Of a stretch of 64,000 nt of DNA, positions 31,382 to 41,062 are shown piece by piece. Made by a program: the position numbers and the translations under genes. The stretch's first letter is position 1. Each line of letters begins with the position of its first letter. Source of the DNA: Ornithinibacillus scapharcae TW25 (lineage in GTDB: Bacteria; Bacillota; Bacilli; Bacillales; Amphibacillaceae). Under the pieces are notes generated by a model, which made no database searches, was not told where the DNA came from, and saw only the letters and a program-made list of their open reading frames with translations. Location of the stretch: contig NZ_AEWH01000051.1 of assembly GCF_000190475.1 (NCBI RefSeq), positions 43,574 to 107,573 of the forward strand. Direction: 5' to 3'.

Positions 31382-32347
31382 TTGTACAAATATATTATTA
31401 GAAGAATATTAGTTTTTATACCGATGTTAATCGTTCTTTCGATGATTGTATTCGGCTTAGCTAAGGCTGCGCCAGGTGACCCGTTTACCGGCAGGATGTT
31501 AGACCCCAATATTGATCCAGAGGTATATGAACAGCAACGGGAAGCGCTCGGATTGAATGATCCTATTCCGGTTCAATATGTGAATTGGGCAACTAGAATT
31601 GTAAAAGGAGACTTTGGCGAATCCATGTATTATAAAGGTAGGTCAGTAGCAAGCCTTGTCTGGGAACGACTACCTAACACGTTATATTTAGGGTTATTTT
31701 CTCTTGCCATTACATTAATAGTCGCTATTCCAATTGGAATTTACTCTGCCCGAAATCCGTATTCGATGTTTGATTATGGAGCAACTACCTTTGGTTTCTT
31801 TGGACTGGCAGTCCCGAACTTCTTCTTTGGGCTCGTTGCTATTTATTTCTTTGCGATTAAGTTAGGATGGTTCCCTTCACAAGGTACTATTACGGGAACT
31901 GATATCACTGGCTTTCAGGAGTTTCTCGACCGGATACATCATATGGTATTACCCGGAATAACACTAGGGCTTGCAGGAACAGCCTCCTATATGCGATATA
32001 TGCGTTCTGAGGTATTAGATGTTCTTGGAAGTGACTATATAAGGACTGCAAAAGCAAAAGGAATGAGTGAACGTAATGTATTGTACAAGCACACATTACG
32101 AAACGCCATCATTCCGATTATTACCTTGATGGGCTTTGAGTTTGGGGCATTATTAAGTGGTGCTATTATTACGGAACAGGTCTTTAGTTATCCAGGACTA
32201 GGCACGTTATTTATTAATTCCATTACCAATCGGGACTACCCAGTCATCATGGCCATTACACTTTTACTAGGGGTAACCATTCTCATTGGTAATTTACTTG
32301 CTGATATTTTCTACAGTATTGTGGATCCAAGGATACGTTATGACTAG
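31382..32347 (+). CDS. appB: Peptide ABC transporter permease, AppB type
   Basis: The 321-residue protein has six membrane helices and the inner-membrane EAA-loop region (YIRTAKAKGMSERNVLYKHTLRNA). TTG start after AGGGGGGG. With AppC it forms the transmembrane channel. Confidence 0.93.
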   Translation: MYKYIIRRILVFIPMLIVLSMIVFGLAKAAPGDPFTGRMLDPNIDPEVYEQQREALGLNDPIPVQYVNWATRIVKGDFGESMYYKGRSVASLVWERLPNTLYLGLFSLAITLIVAIPIGIYSARNPYSMFDYGATTFGFFGLAVPNFFFGLVAIYFFAIKLGWFPSQGTITGTDITGFQEFLDRIHHMVLPGITLGLAGTASYMRYMRSEVLDVLGSDYIRTAKAKGMSERNVLYKHTLRNAIIPIITLMGFEFGALLSGAIITEQVFSYPGLGTLFINSITNRDYPVIMAITLLLGVTILIGNLLADIFYSIVDPRIRYD

Positions 32348-32358
32348 AGGTGAGAAAT

Positions 32359-33234
32359 ATGAGTAAAAAACGTAAACGAGCCCAAAGTCCATTTCAACTA
32401 GCATTTAGGCGATTTTTGAAAAATAAATTGGCCATTCTCGGTATTATCGTTCTCGTCATCATTACGTTAGGTGCAATTTTTGCACCCTTACTTACGAATC
32501 ACGATCCAACCTATGGTGATTTATTAAAAATAGAAAAAGCCCCATCCGAGGAACATATTCTTGGTACGGACGGATCAGGTCGGGATAATTTTGCACGGCT
32601 CTTGTATGGTGCAAGAATATCCTTAGTCGTTGGTTTTAGTGCCATGCTTTTCACATTGTTAATCGGGGTAGTCTTAGGGGCATTAGCAGGGTATTATGGC
32701 GGTCATATAGACAATCTAATTATGCGGCTTGCTGACCTTATTCTGGCCATTCCGTTTCTTGTTTTAGCCTTAACCATCATTGCATTATTAGAATCCGTCA
32801 CCGTCACGCTGTTCGTCACCATAATTGCTCTTACAACCTGGCCATCATTAACAAGGATTGTCAGGGGAACTTTTCTTTCCTTGCGTGAGCAAGAATTCGT
32901 TCTTGGGGCTAGAGCCATTGGCGCAAGTGATTTCAGGATAATTTTTAAACATTTTATACCAAATGCCATCGGTCCTATTATTGTCAATGCAACACTTATG
33001 ATGGCTTCAATGATTATCATTGAATCAGGATTAAGTTTTATCGGAATGGGAATTCCCCAACCAACACCTACGTGGGGAAATATGATATCAGAGGCACAGA
33101 ATATTCGTATCCTACAGTATCATCCTGAAGCATGGATTCCTCCTGGATTAGGAATATTACTTACTGTACTTGCTATAAACTTCATCGGCGATGGCTTGCG
33201 AGATGCTTTTGATCCAAAGAGTAATCGAAGGTAA
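32359..33234 (+). CDS. appC: Peptide ABC transporter permease, AppC type
   Basis: The 291-residue protein has a basic N terminus (SKKRKRAQ), six membrane helices and the EAA loop (FVLGARAIGASDFRIIFKHFIPNA). ATG at 32359 is preferred to the GTG at 32350, which lies within the ribosome site. Last gene of the operon. Confidence 0.93.
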   Translation: MSKKRKRAQSPFQLAFRRFLKNKLAILGIIVLVIITLGAIFAPLLTNHDPTYGDLLKIEKAPSEEHILGTDGSGRDNFARLLYGARISLVVGFSAMLFTLLIGVVLGALAGYYGGHIDNLIMRLADLILAIPFLVLALTIIALLESVTVTLFVTIIALTTWPSLTRIVRGTFLSLREQEFVLGARAIGASDFRIIFKHFIPNAIGPIIVNATLMMASMIIIESGLSFIGMGIPQPTPTWGNMISEAQNIRILQYHPEAWIPPGLGILLTVLAINFIGDGLRDAFDPKSNRR

Positions 33235-33240
33235 TAGATA

Positions 33241-33283
33241 ATTCCCCTCTAACTCACCCACACGAGTTGAGGGGAATTTTGTT
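33241..33283 (+). terminator. Terminator of the app operon
   Basis: ATTCCCCTC..AACTC (33241-33255) pairs with GAGTT..GAGGGGAAT (33264-33277), then TTTGTTTG. Confidence 0.85.
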
Positions 33284-33344
33284 TGTATAATTTCCCTGAA
33301 TTTTTTCCCTTTCATAGGTCACAATACTATCAGGAGGTGGTCAC

Positions 33345-33557
33345 ATGAGTAATAACCAAGACAAAACACCAAAGAAATTAAAGGTTGAACTCGGTGGGAT
33401 GGGATTATACGGTACTACATCCAATACAGAGATAGCAGGATACATGGCAACAGGCGATATTGAAAATGCGGGACAGATTGATAAAGGATTTAAAAAATTA
33501 AATGATGAGTCAGGAGCAACAGCTTCATTAGATGATGCTAATCCTGGGGATAAGTAG
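33345..33557 (+). CDS. Small hydrophilic protein of unknown function
   Basis: The 70-residue protein is soluble, Lys/Asp/Gly-rich and without cysteine. A motif GGMGLYGTTSNTEIAGYMATGD fills its centre. It follows AGGAGGTGG and has its own terminator, so it looks like a single-gene unit. Composition and its place beside spore-surface genes would suit a small spore or stress protein, but I do not recognise it. Confidence 0.65.
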   Translation: MSNNQDKTPKKLKVELGGMGLYGTTSNTEIAGYMATGDIENAGQIDKGFKKLNDESGATASLDDANPGDK

Positions 33558-33569
33558 TACGGAAATAGA

Positions 33570-33617
33570 GACTAGGGCATTCACTCTAACTAACATGTAG
33601 GAATGTCTTAGTCCTTT
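33570..33617. terminator. Bidirectional hairpin between the small gene and pseI
   Basis: GACTAGGGCATTC pairs with GAATGTCTTAGTC with one mismatch and is followed on the plus strand by CTTTT. Confidence 0.65.
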
Positions 33618-34666
33618 TACAATAAAGCCCATGTCACAGGAGTTCCTCTTTTGATATCCTGCTTAATCTGTTTTCCTAGTAGTACATCATAATACCGTGG
33701 CGGTAAACCGTATCCAGGTCGAATTGCCTTCAAATTTTTCTCTGTAAAAACTTCCCCCTCTTTCATATCCTCCACTACATATAAAGATCTACGAAAACTC
33801 AATGAATCTTTCTCGCTACTAGTTGGTCCATACGTAACATCTCCAAGCGACTCCCAAGCGCTTTTCGTTTCTTTCACTAGAGAGCTAAGTTCATTAGGTT
33901 CCATCGAAAAGATGGCGTCGACACCCCCTTCCGCCCTAGAGATTGTTAGATGCTTTTCAATTACAACCGCTCCTAAAGCAACACTTGCTACGGCAACTCC
34001 AGTCCCCATTGTATGATCAGACAAACCTATTTGACATTGGAATAATTCCTCCATATGTGGGATGGTTCTAATATTTGTATGAACAGGCGAAGCTGGATAG
34101 GTGCTCGTACATTTTAGTAGGATTATATCCTTGCAGCCAGCATTTCTAGCAACCATCACTGCCTCTTCAATTTCTCCAACAGAACACATTCCTGTAGAAA
34201 TAATCATTGGTTTTTTTGTTTGCGCAACTCTTCTAATTAATGGTAAATCTGTACATTCAAATGAAGCGATTTTATAGCAGGGGACATCGAGGGTTTCTAG
34301 AAAGTCTACTGCAGAACTGTCAAATGGAGAACTAAATGCTAAAATTCCTAATGCTTTACAACGTTTAAAAATAGGCTCATGCCATTCCCAGGGCGTATGT
34401 GCCTCTTGGTATAGTTCATACAACCTTTTTTTATTCCATATACTAGAATTATTATTTATCGTAAATTCTTCATTATCTAGATTAAGTGTCATCGTATCAG
34501 CAGTATAGGTTTGGATTTTTATCGCATGAGCACCAGCTTTAGCTGCTTCTTCTACAATTTCCAGAGCTTTATCTAGAGACTGATTATGATTTCCTGACAT
34601 TTCTGCTACAATAAACGGCGGATAGTCTTTACCGATTAAATGATTTCCAACCTTAATTGCATTCAT
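33617..34666 (-). CDS. pseI: Nonulosonate (pseudaminic/SpsE-type) synthase
   Basis: The 349-residue protein has the NeuB-type TIM barrel (FIVAEMSGNHNQSLDKAL, AHAIKIQTY, STGMCSVGEIEEA, GLSDHTMGTGVAVA, EKHLTISRAEGGVDAIFS) and a C-terminal SAF antifreeze-like domain (SLRRSLYVVEDMKEGEVFT). It condenses a 6-deoxy-hexosamine with PEP into the nine-carbon acid. It is the last gene of the set pseC-spsF-pseG-pseH-pseI. The ATG at 34666 follows GGGAGGG. B. subtilis SpsE is homologous; Pse or Leg as product cannot be decided by eye. Confidence 0.92.
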   Translation of the reverse strand: MNAIKVGNHLIGKDYPPFIVAEMSGNHNQSLDKALEIVEEAAKAGAHAIKIQTYTADTMTLNLDNEEFTINNNSSIWNKKRLYELYQEAHTPWEWHEPIFKRCKALGILAFSSPFDSSAVDFLETLDVPCYKIASFECTDLPLIRRVAQTKKPMIISTGMCSVGEIEEAVMVARNAGCKDIILLKCTSTYPASPVHTNIRTIPHMEELFQCQIGLSDHTMGTGVAVASVALGAVVIEKHLTISRAEGGVDAIFSMEPNELSSLVKETKSAWESLGDVTYGPTSSEKDSLSFRRSLYVVEDMKEGEVFTEKNLKAIRPGYGLPPRYYDVLLGKQIKQDIKRGTPVTWALL

Positions 34667-34668
34667 GG

Positions 34669-35214
34669 TTATCCCTCCCAATTCTTCGTTAATTGGTGCT
34701 TCCAATCCTCCCATTTCGACTGAAATAACGCTAATTGCCAAACATCGATGTAACTCTCTCCTCTTCTGACATGATCTACTAATCTACCTTCTATATCGAA
34801 TCCCATTTTTTCATGATACCGACAGCTTGCTGTATTGTTGACTAGTACGTGAGAACATATTTTATGCATCTTCATCTCGTGAAATGCTTTTTCTATCGCA
34901 TATACACCCATCACTATACCAGTGCCTTTGGGAGTTTTTTCTTCCCCAATATATAATCCCCATTCACATCGGCGGTGATCAAAATTGATATGACGAAAGT
35001 TCACGATTCCTACAGGTTTCTCTTTAAAAGTAAAGATATATACTTTATAATCCGACCTCTCCTTCATATTTTGAAACCAATTATAATGTTCCTCCCAACT
35101 TATCTCCTCATTCGAATACATAACCTCCCTTATCTTTTCTGAATTCCTCCATTGAAGTATCAGACTTAAATCATCTTCCTTCATACTTCTAAGAGCATAA
35201 TCCTTCCTATTCAT
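34669..35214 (-). CDS. pseH: GNAT acetyltransferase, PseH/SpsD type
   Basis: The 181-residue GNAT protein (LRSMKEDDLSLILQWRNSEKIREVMYSNEEISWEEH, GIVMGVYAIEKAFHEMKMHKI, YHEKMGFDIEGRL) matches PseH, which N-acetylates the C4 amino group of the UDP-sugar intermediate from PseC. It overlaps pseG by 8 bases and nearly touches pseI, so it is translated as part of the operon. Confidence 0.9.
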   Translation of the reverse strand: MNRKDYALRSMKEDDLSLILQWRNSEKIREVMYSNEEISWEEHYNWFQNMKERSDYKVYIFTFKEKPVGIVNFRHINFDHRRCEWGLYIGEEKTPKGTGIVMGVYAIEKAFHEMKMHKICSHVLVNNTASCRYHEKMGFDIEGRLVDHVRRGESYIDVWQLALFQSKWEDWKHQLTKNWEG

Positions 35215-36289
35215 CTTGCACTTCCCCTGTCAAAAGTTTTATTACACGATTTTCATTTGTGATAAAAAAGTTATCCTTTATCTTAATACACGCTTTTACC
35301 ATCTTATTAATAAGGATTGGGTTGTCTAATAATTGTTGTAGTGCTAGAAAGATTTGCTTGATTGTTACATCTTCACTCTTCCCGAGATGATGAATAGCAC
35401 CCTCCATTGATAAATAGTTTAATATATCTGATTGGTTGTTTGCTGTTTCAATTGTGATAGAAGGAAGGCACATGGCTATTCTTTCCCATGCTGTCATACC
35501 TCCTGCTCCGATAGTTAAGTCTGCTTTCTTCATCAAAGGAGCTAGGGAAGGAACTTGCTGAAAAATTACGATGTTATTCATGTTACGGGTATGCTTTACA
35601 ATATATTCTCTGTCAGGGTTAAATTTGCCGATTACAACATCGTATTGAATATCCTTTCTGTCCAGTAATGTAAGGGCTTGGATGACTTTTTTTGTTTCTC
35701 CTGTTGGATCACTACCACCGAAAGAAACTAATACTCTCTGGATTTCTCCCATTTCCTGTATTGCCTCGATAGAGTTGTAATCCTTTTCCAATAGCAAATA
35801 CGATGGACCCAGTAATTGAATGGTTGAAGAAGATACAAGACCATCATAACGACTATCCATATTTACAAGTAAATTCTGATCTAATAAAATCTGACAATCA
35901 TGAGCTCGATTGGCTAGATCATCAATCACTAGAATATTTTTAGTGAGTGATTTCATCCACTTTTCCCATTGATAATCCAGCCCGTAGTGATCAACTACGA
36001 GCCAATCAATGGTAGCCAAGCTTTTCATCGCAGCAAAAGATTCCTGTGCATCTATTTCCCAAAATATCCTATACCAATCCAATTCGTTAAGATTAGACTC
36101 TAGCTTCGGCAAGATAATGATAGTATCTGTACACTTTTTTATGTCTTCCAACAAATTTCCATCTAAATTACGACTAATAAAGGATACCTTTACATTTCTT
36201 TCTAACAATTCTTTTGCAAGTGTTAAACAACGCCTTACATGACCTGTTCCTATTTGAAGAGAAGCATCTACTCGAAATACAACATGCAT
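35207..36289 (-). CDS. pseG: UDP-sugar hydrolase, PseG/SpsG type
   Basis: The 360-residue protein begins FRVDASLQIGTGHVRRCLTLA, the PseG hallmark with the catalytic His in GHV. Its GT-B-like second half carries VSFGGSDPTGET and GAGGMTAWERIAM. It removes UDP from the diacetamido-sugar before PEP condensation. It lies one base after the cytidylyltransferase gene. Confidence 0.93.
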   Translation of the reverse strand: MHVVFRVDASLQIGTGHVRRCLTLAKELLERNVKVSFISRNLDGNLLEDIKKCTDTIIILPKLESNLNELDWYRIFWEIDAQESFAAMKSLATIDWLVVDHYGLDYQWEKWMKSLTKNILVIDDLANRAHDCQILLDQNLLVNMDSRYDGLVSSSTIQLLGPSYLLLEKDYNSIEAIQEMGEIQRVLVSFGGSDPTGETKKVIQALTLLDRKDIQYDVVIGKFNPDREYIVKHTRNMNNIVIFQQVPSLAPLMKKADLTIGAGGMTAWERIAMCLPSITIETANNQSDILNYLSMEGAIHHLGKSEDVTIKQIFLALQQLLDNPILINKMVKACIKIKDNFFITNENRVIKLLTGEVQDE

Positions 36290-37009
36290 TTAGTAAACAT
36301 CCTTTTGTTTAATATGATGGTTCAACAACATCCAACTAGGATTTTCTTCTAAAAGTTTGATAACATCTTCCATCGAAAAGGCTGGCTTAATAGGATAAAG
36401 CTTCTTAATTATTTGTTGGATCAAATTGAAATCTTCCAACGTATCAATTGTCCATCGATGATTACTATGATCGATATTATTCTTAATTGATAATGTAGGA
36501 TAATGATTACGTATATATGGGGTTACATGTTCCCTTTCAAATGATAGTCTGGCATTAAGATGAGCTTCTTCCAAAGATTCCATAGTAAAAATCTCTGTAT
36601 CCATGCCTCGGGGATACGTTCGATGGATGGTGTTTGATGCATACGTTACACTACCAGCTAAAAAACTACTTATGACTAATTCAATGACTTTTGGGTCTAT
36701 AATGGGGCAATCTCCTGTCAAACGAACTATCGCATCAGCTGAAAACTTTTTTGCTGCCTCATAATATCTTCCTAACACATCCTCTTCTTCACCTCGATAG
36801 AATAGAATGTTATTTGTATTACACCAGGTAATAATGGGATCATCTTGTGTTTTTGTACTTGTCGCTATTACAATTTCGTCGATCAGATTTGCCTGTTTTA
36901 CTCTCTCTACTTGATAGGCTAATATGGGTTTCTCCAATATAGGTTTTAATACTTTACCTGGTAATCTTGAGGATCCCATTCGAGCTTGGATAATCGTTAC
37001 AATTCGCAT
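36290..37009 (-). CDS. spsF: SpsF-type CMP-nonulosonate cytidylyltransferase
   Basis: The 239-residue nucleotidyltransferase opens with IIQARMGSSRLPGKVLKPI and has RLTGDCPIIDP, typical of COG1861 (SpsF). This family activates nonulosonic acids with CTP, the last step before transfer. The ATG at 37009 follows GAGGTG and the pseC stop. Confidence 0.9.
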   Translation of the reverse strand: MRIVTIIQARMGSSRLPGKVLKPILEKPILAYQVERVKQANLIDEIVIATSTKTQDDPIITWCNTNNILFYRGEEEDVLGRYYEAAKKFSADAIVRLTGDCPIIDPKVIELVISSFLAGSVTYASNTIHRTYPRGMDTEIFTMESLEEAHLNARLSFEREHVTPYIRNHYPTLSIKNNIDHSNHRWTIDTLEDFNLIQQIIKKLYPIKPAFSMEDVIKLLEENPSWMLLNHHIKQKDVY

Positions 37010-37010
37010 A

Positions 37011-38210
37011 TCACACCTCATAGTAACCTAACACTTTTTGAACAGCTGAAATCACATCATCAACATCCCTTTGACTCATACTCGGAAAAAGCGGCAGCGT
37101 AATAATCGTTTCATAAAGCTTCTCAGCATTTGGACAGAGTCCTTTTTGATAACCCAACTTTCGGTAATAAGGGTGATAATAAACTGGAATATAGTGTACA
37201 TTTACGCCAATATTCTCTTCCGTTAAAGCAAGGTAAATCGTACCCCGATCTACTCTTAACTTTGTTAGGTCCAGTCGTAATACATATAAATGCCAGCTAG
37301 ATTCCCTGTCTCCTAAGTTCATAGGAACACGAACAGATTTGATGGATTGAAATGCCTTCGTATATTCATTTGCAATTGTTTTACGTTTTAAAAGAAAAGC
37401 ATCCAACCTATTTAATTGGCTTAATCCTAGCGCAGCTTGTATATCAGTCATTCGATAGTTATATCCAAGTGTTTGCATCTCATAATACCAAGGGCCATGT
37501 GAAAGACTTAGTAGTCGTGGGTCACGGGTAATTCCATGGTTTCGAAAAAGAATGAGTTTATCGTAATAAGCTTTGTTATTGGTTGTTATCACTCCACCTT
37601 CTCCTGTTGTAATATGTTTAACGGGATGAAAGCTAAACATCGTCATATCAGAAATAGCTCCTATTTTTTCCCCTTTATATGTGGAACCTAAAGCATGTGC
37701 CGCGTCATCAATAACAATTAAATCATGTTCTTTTGCAAGTTTCATAATTTCATTGTAATCAGCTGGGCCTCCGGTATAATCCACCGTAATAATCGCCTTT
37801 GTTTTAGCATTTATATGGTTTGCTACTTGTTCTGGAGAGATTAAATATGTTTGGGGATCAATGTCTACAAATACCGGTTTACCTCCACAATACAATACGC
37901 TATTTGAAGTGGCTGCAAAGGTCATTGGTGTGGTTATAACCTCATCTCCTGTTTCTATACCCGCCGCGAAACAAGCAGCATGTAAAGCGGCAGTTCCACT
38001 GGAAAATGCTACTGAATACTTTGCTCCAACATATTCTGAGACTGATTTTTCAAATCGATTGATAGTTGAACCCGTTGTGATATAGTTACTTTTTAGTACA
38101 TCTATGACAGCCTCTATGTCATCATTATTTATCCACTGTTTTCCATATGGTAAATAGGTATCCCTAACCGGTTTACCACCATGTATTGCAAGACTATCAT
38201 TTTTTTTCAT
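37011..38210 (-). CDS. pseC: PLP aminotransferase, PseC/SpsC type
   Basis: The 399-residue enzyme has the DegT/DnrJ/EryC1 fold: SSGTAALHAA, the PLP-binding DDAAHALGS, and the Schiff-base Lys in SFHPVKHITTGEGG. It aminates the 4-keto-6-deoxy sugar made by PseB. It is the first gene of this set. AAAGGAATC precedes the ATG. Confidence 0.95.
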   Translation of the reverse strand: MKKNDSLAIHGGKPVRDTYLPYGKQWINNDDIEAVIDVLKSNYITTGSTINRFEKSVSEYVGAKYSVAFSSGTAALHAACFAAGIETGDEVITTPMTFAATSNSVLYCGGKPVFVDIDPQTYLISPEQVANHINAKTKAIITVDYTGGPADYNEIMKLAKEHDLIVIDDAAHALGSTYKGEKIGAISDMTMFSFHPVKHITTGEGGVITTNNKAYYDKLILFRNHGITRDPRLLSLSHGPWYYEMQTLGYNYRMTDIQAALGLSQLNRLDAFLLKRKTIANEYTKAFQSIKSVRVPMNLGDRESSWHLYVLRLDLTKLRVDRGTIYLALTEENIGVNVHYIPVYYHPYYRKLGYQKGLCPNAEKLYETIITLPLFPSMSQRDVDDVISAVQKVLGYYEV

Positions 38211-38226
38211 TATCGATTCCTTTCCG

Positions 38227-39174
38227 TTATCTATGATTATTAGATTTTATCCATTCCTCTGTCTTTTTAATTCCCTCCTCCAAGCTGTACTTTGGTTCCC
38301 ATCCCAATAGTTTTTGTGCTTTACTGTATTTACACAACAATTTACTTATTTCGCTCTGCGGATGAATATGTTTAATATGTTTTATACAACCATTTTCCCC
38401 AGCAACAAGCTTCGCTAAATCATTAATGCTAATGTCCTTTCCAAGTCCCGCGTTTATGATTTCTCCATTTGTTTTATCGGAATACCCCGACTCCACAATA
38501 AATCGTGCGCAATCTTCTACATAGAGCAAATCGCGTGTTTGAGTTCCATCACCATATATTTGAAGTGGTTTATTTGCTAGCTTATTTTTTATAAAGATGG
38601 CAACTACTCCTCCTTCTCCACCAGTTTTTTGATAAGGTCCGTAGGTATTGAATGGACGGATGATAGTTACCGGAAGGTCATAGGCGTAATAGTATGACAT
38701 CACCATATTCTCTGCAGCCAATTTCGATCCAGCATATGGTGAGACAGGTTTTACCGGACTATTTTCATCTATACCCTCCTCGTTACAAGCTTGTTCATAC
38801 ACCATACATGTGCTCATAAAAACGAGTTTCACATGATGTTTTTTGCATTGTTCCAGAATATTAAAGGCACCAATAACATCATTTTGAAAAGTAACCGTTG
38901 GACGTTCAATACTATCTTGAACATTGATACTTGCAGCAAGGTGAAAACAAATATCATATTTATTGGAAGTAAATATTTCATTCAATAAACGAGTATCCTT
39001 TATATCTCCTATGACTAATTTTTTAAAGTTACGATGATTTCCGAAATCAGCTAAATTCTCTTTTCTTCCGTTTGAAAAATCATCTAGAACCCAGACCTCA
39101 TGTCCATCATCCAAAAGACTTTTAACCACCCACCTTCCAATAAAGCCTGCTCCACCTGTTAATAGAGCTTTCAC
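38227..39174 (-). CDS. NAD-dependent sugar epimerase/dehydratase (extended SDR)
   Basis: The protein has the Rossmann motif TGGAGFIG, the active-site STCMVY and YAGSK (YxxxK), and RPFNTYGPYQ. It is a nucleotide-sugar epimerase or dehydratase of the GalE/RmlB class; the exact sugar is unclear. GTG at 39174 (after GAAAGGGTGAG) is more likely than GTG at 39183. It probably adds a further sugar to the surface glycan. Confidence 0.85.
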   Translation of the reverse strand: MKALLTGGAGFIGRWVVKSLLDDGHEVWVLDDFSNGRKENLADFGNHRNFKKLVIGDIKDTRLLNEIFTSNKYDICFHLAASINVQDSIERPTVTFQNDVIGAFNILEQCKKHHVKLVFMSTCMVYEQACNEEGIDENSPVKPVSPYAGSKLAAENMVMSYYYAYDLPVTIIRPFNTYGPYQKTGGEGGVVAIFIKNKLANKPLQIYGDGTQTRDLLYVEDCARFIVESGYSDKTNGEIINAGLGKDISINDLAKLVAGENGCIKHIKHIHPQSEISKLLCKYSKAQKLLGWEPKYSLEEGIKKTEEWIKSNNHR

Positions 39175-39307
39175 CCCACTCACCCTTTCATTAAACTTCT
39201 GAAGATATTTTATTACGCTTCATAAAAAAATGTTCATGGTGCATTATTTAATCCAATCAATATGTCTATAAAACAATCTGGAAAAACAACATCCTTCACC
39301 AATAACC

Positions 39308-39340
39308 TAAAAAATCCTCACCAGAATATGGTGAAGATTC
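39308..39340 (-). terminator. Terminator of the SpsB-like gene
   Basis: On the minus strand CTTCACC-ATATTCT-GGTGAGG is followed by ATTTTTT, about 20 bases past the stop at 39362. Confidence 0.85.
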
Positions 39341-39361
39341 TTTATCAACATTAATGTCAAA

Positions 39362-40960
39362 TTAGCTAATTAATCGGTTAATCAAATTTCTTAAACGTTT
39401 CCCAGAGCTTGCTGTAACAGGGTATGCATAAGGAAGAAACGCATCTCTTTTCTTTTTAGCATAACTTTCCCAACTGGGATTGTTAAAATAGTTTATTATC
39501 AATTCACCTAGTTTGCGGGGATCATCTTGAACCATTTCATCCAGTCCATTAAAATAATCGGCAAAATACGGACTTCTAACCATAGATCGGCTAATAGGAA
39601 AACTATTGCTTCGATTTTGCAATTCTATTTCTGCTATAGATTCCATTTTCAAAATAAAGACAGGTTTATTGACCAGCATCGCTTCAAGACCCACCGTGGA
39701 TGGATAAGCAACAACTGCATCAACATTTGGAAGAATGTCGTAAAGGTCACAATCCTTAGTAGAACGGACAAATGGAAATTCCTTTAAAAGTGTATTTGTC
39801 TCTCTTCCTGGGTAGTCTCTAATTAGAATATTTAGACTGTATTTATCTGAAATTGTTTTGATTAAAAGTTTCCATTCCTCCATATCATAGGTTTCCCTGA
39901 CAACAACTACTAAGGTTTTCTTGCTAGCATCTAATCCCAATTTTTTGTTAAATGCAGTTCGTGACATAGGGATTCTCGTAAGTAACTGATCAAATTTTGG
40001 ATGACCAATTATTTCTAGTGAGTCTTCAGGCACTCCTATTTTTGTATACCAGTCTTTTTCAAAATTCCCATACACGGCATCAACTGTTGCAATCTTCGGT
40101 AAATAACCAATTCCAATGAGCCCATGCTGCATACAAATAGTCGGAATTCCCTTTTCTGCAGCAGCCAAAGCTAGTATTCTATTTAAGAAATGGGGATTCG
40201 ATATCACAATACAAGAAACAGATTGCTTATCAAGAAAGTTTTTAACCTTATCAATCCAATTGATTACTTGGGAAATTTGTACTAACAATGTCCGCTGAAA
40301 ATGTCTATCTCCGTACAAAGGGTGTTTACTATAAGACTTTAAGATGGTGCGTGCTGTATTTTGAACCTGTGCTACCGCTTTATCCGTGTTAGTTGAATAA
40401 TTAGGGAGGTAGAGGACGGGAATGTTAGTAACACCAATCTTTTCGATAACATCCGGTACCCGACTTTTCCCCGTGTTCTTACTAATTGTCTTCTTTTTAT
40501 TGGATTTCCTTCTTACAGCAACTGTATTAGATATGAATTTCACTTTCGGTTTCTTTGTGCTTTTCAATCTGTTATCTTTAGTTTTGCTTTGAAATGGGCT
40601 CAATATAACCGTCCTGGATGCGTCAAAATAATTATGAAAAGTTTCCCCTGGAAATCGAAGGCCCCCGTCTACATGTACTACCACTTTCCCTTGTTTATTT
40701 TTAACTAATGATTTTTTTTGGTGTGTCTTAATATACTGATTAAATTCCTCTTGAATTTCTTTTTTATCTTTCACTTGGTACTTTAAATGTCGGCTCAATT
40801 CTTTATCAAATAATATATTTTTCCAACAGTTATTAGATGTAAAAACAAACTTTGGGTAGATACAAAAAAAGGGGATGGAGAAACCCTTATACGTTAACCC
40901 CTTAAAGTCCCTAAGAAAATTAAGGTATAGAGACCAATAGTTTTTTTCAAAAGTTTTCAT
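39362..40960 (-). CDS. SpsB-like surface polysaccharide biosynthesis protein, copy 1
   Basis: The 532-residue protein has a basic, variable middle and a GT-B-like C-terminal half (AAEKGIPTICMQHG, EIIGHPKFDQL, DAVVAYPSTVGLEAM). This pattern fits capsule/teichoic-type glycosyl or glycerophosphate transferases, such as SpsB. It has a full-length frameshifted paralogue at 51195-52666. The ATG at 40960 follows GGTGAGGG. Acting as a nonulosonate transferase is inference. Confidence 0.75.
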   Translation of the reverse strand: MKTFEKNYWSLYLNFLRDFKGLTYKGFSIPFFCIYPKFVFTSNNCWKNILFDKELSRHLKYQVKDKKEIQEEFNQYIKTHQKKSLVKNKQGKVVVHVDGGLRFPGETFHNYFDASRTVILSPFQSKTKDNRLKSTKKPKVKFISNTVAVRRKSNKKKTISKNTGKSRVPDVIEKIGVTNIPVLYLPNYSTNTDKAVAQVQNTARTILKSYSKHPLYGDRHFQRTLLVQISQVINWIDKVKNFLDKQSVSCIVISNPHFLNRILALAAAEKGIPTICMQHGLIGIGYLPKIATVDAVYGNFEKDWYTKIGVPEDSLEIIGHPKFDQLLTRIPMSRTAFNKKLGLDASKKTLVVVVRETYDMEEWKLLIKTISDKYSLNILIRDYPGRETNTLLKEFPFVRSTKDCDLYDILPNVDAVVAYPSTVGLEAMLVNKPVFILKMESIAEIELQNRSNSFPISRSMVRSPYFADYFNGLDEMVQDDPRKLGELIINYFNNPSWESYAKKKRDAFLPYAYPVTASSGKRLRNLINRLIS

Positions 40961-41062
40961 TACCCTCACCTAACCTTTGTAGGTCTAAAATTAAATACAC
41001 TTGTATCCATCATTCGTGCAATTCATTGCTTGTATCTCGTGTACTCATATGGTAATTCGTTT

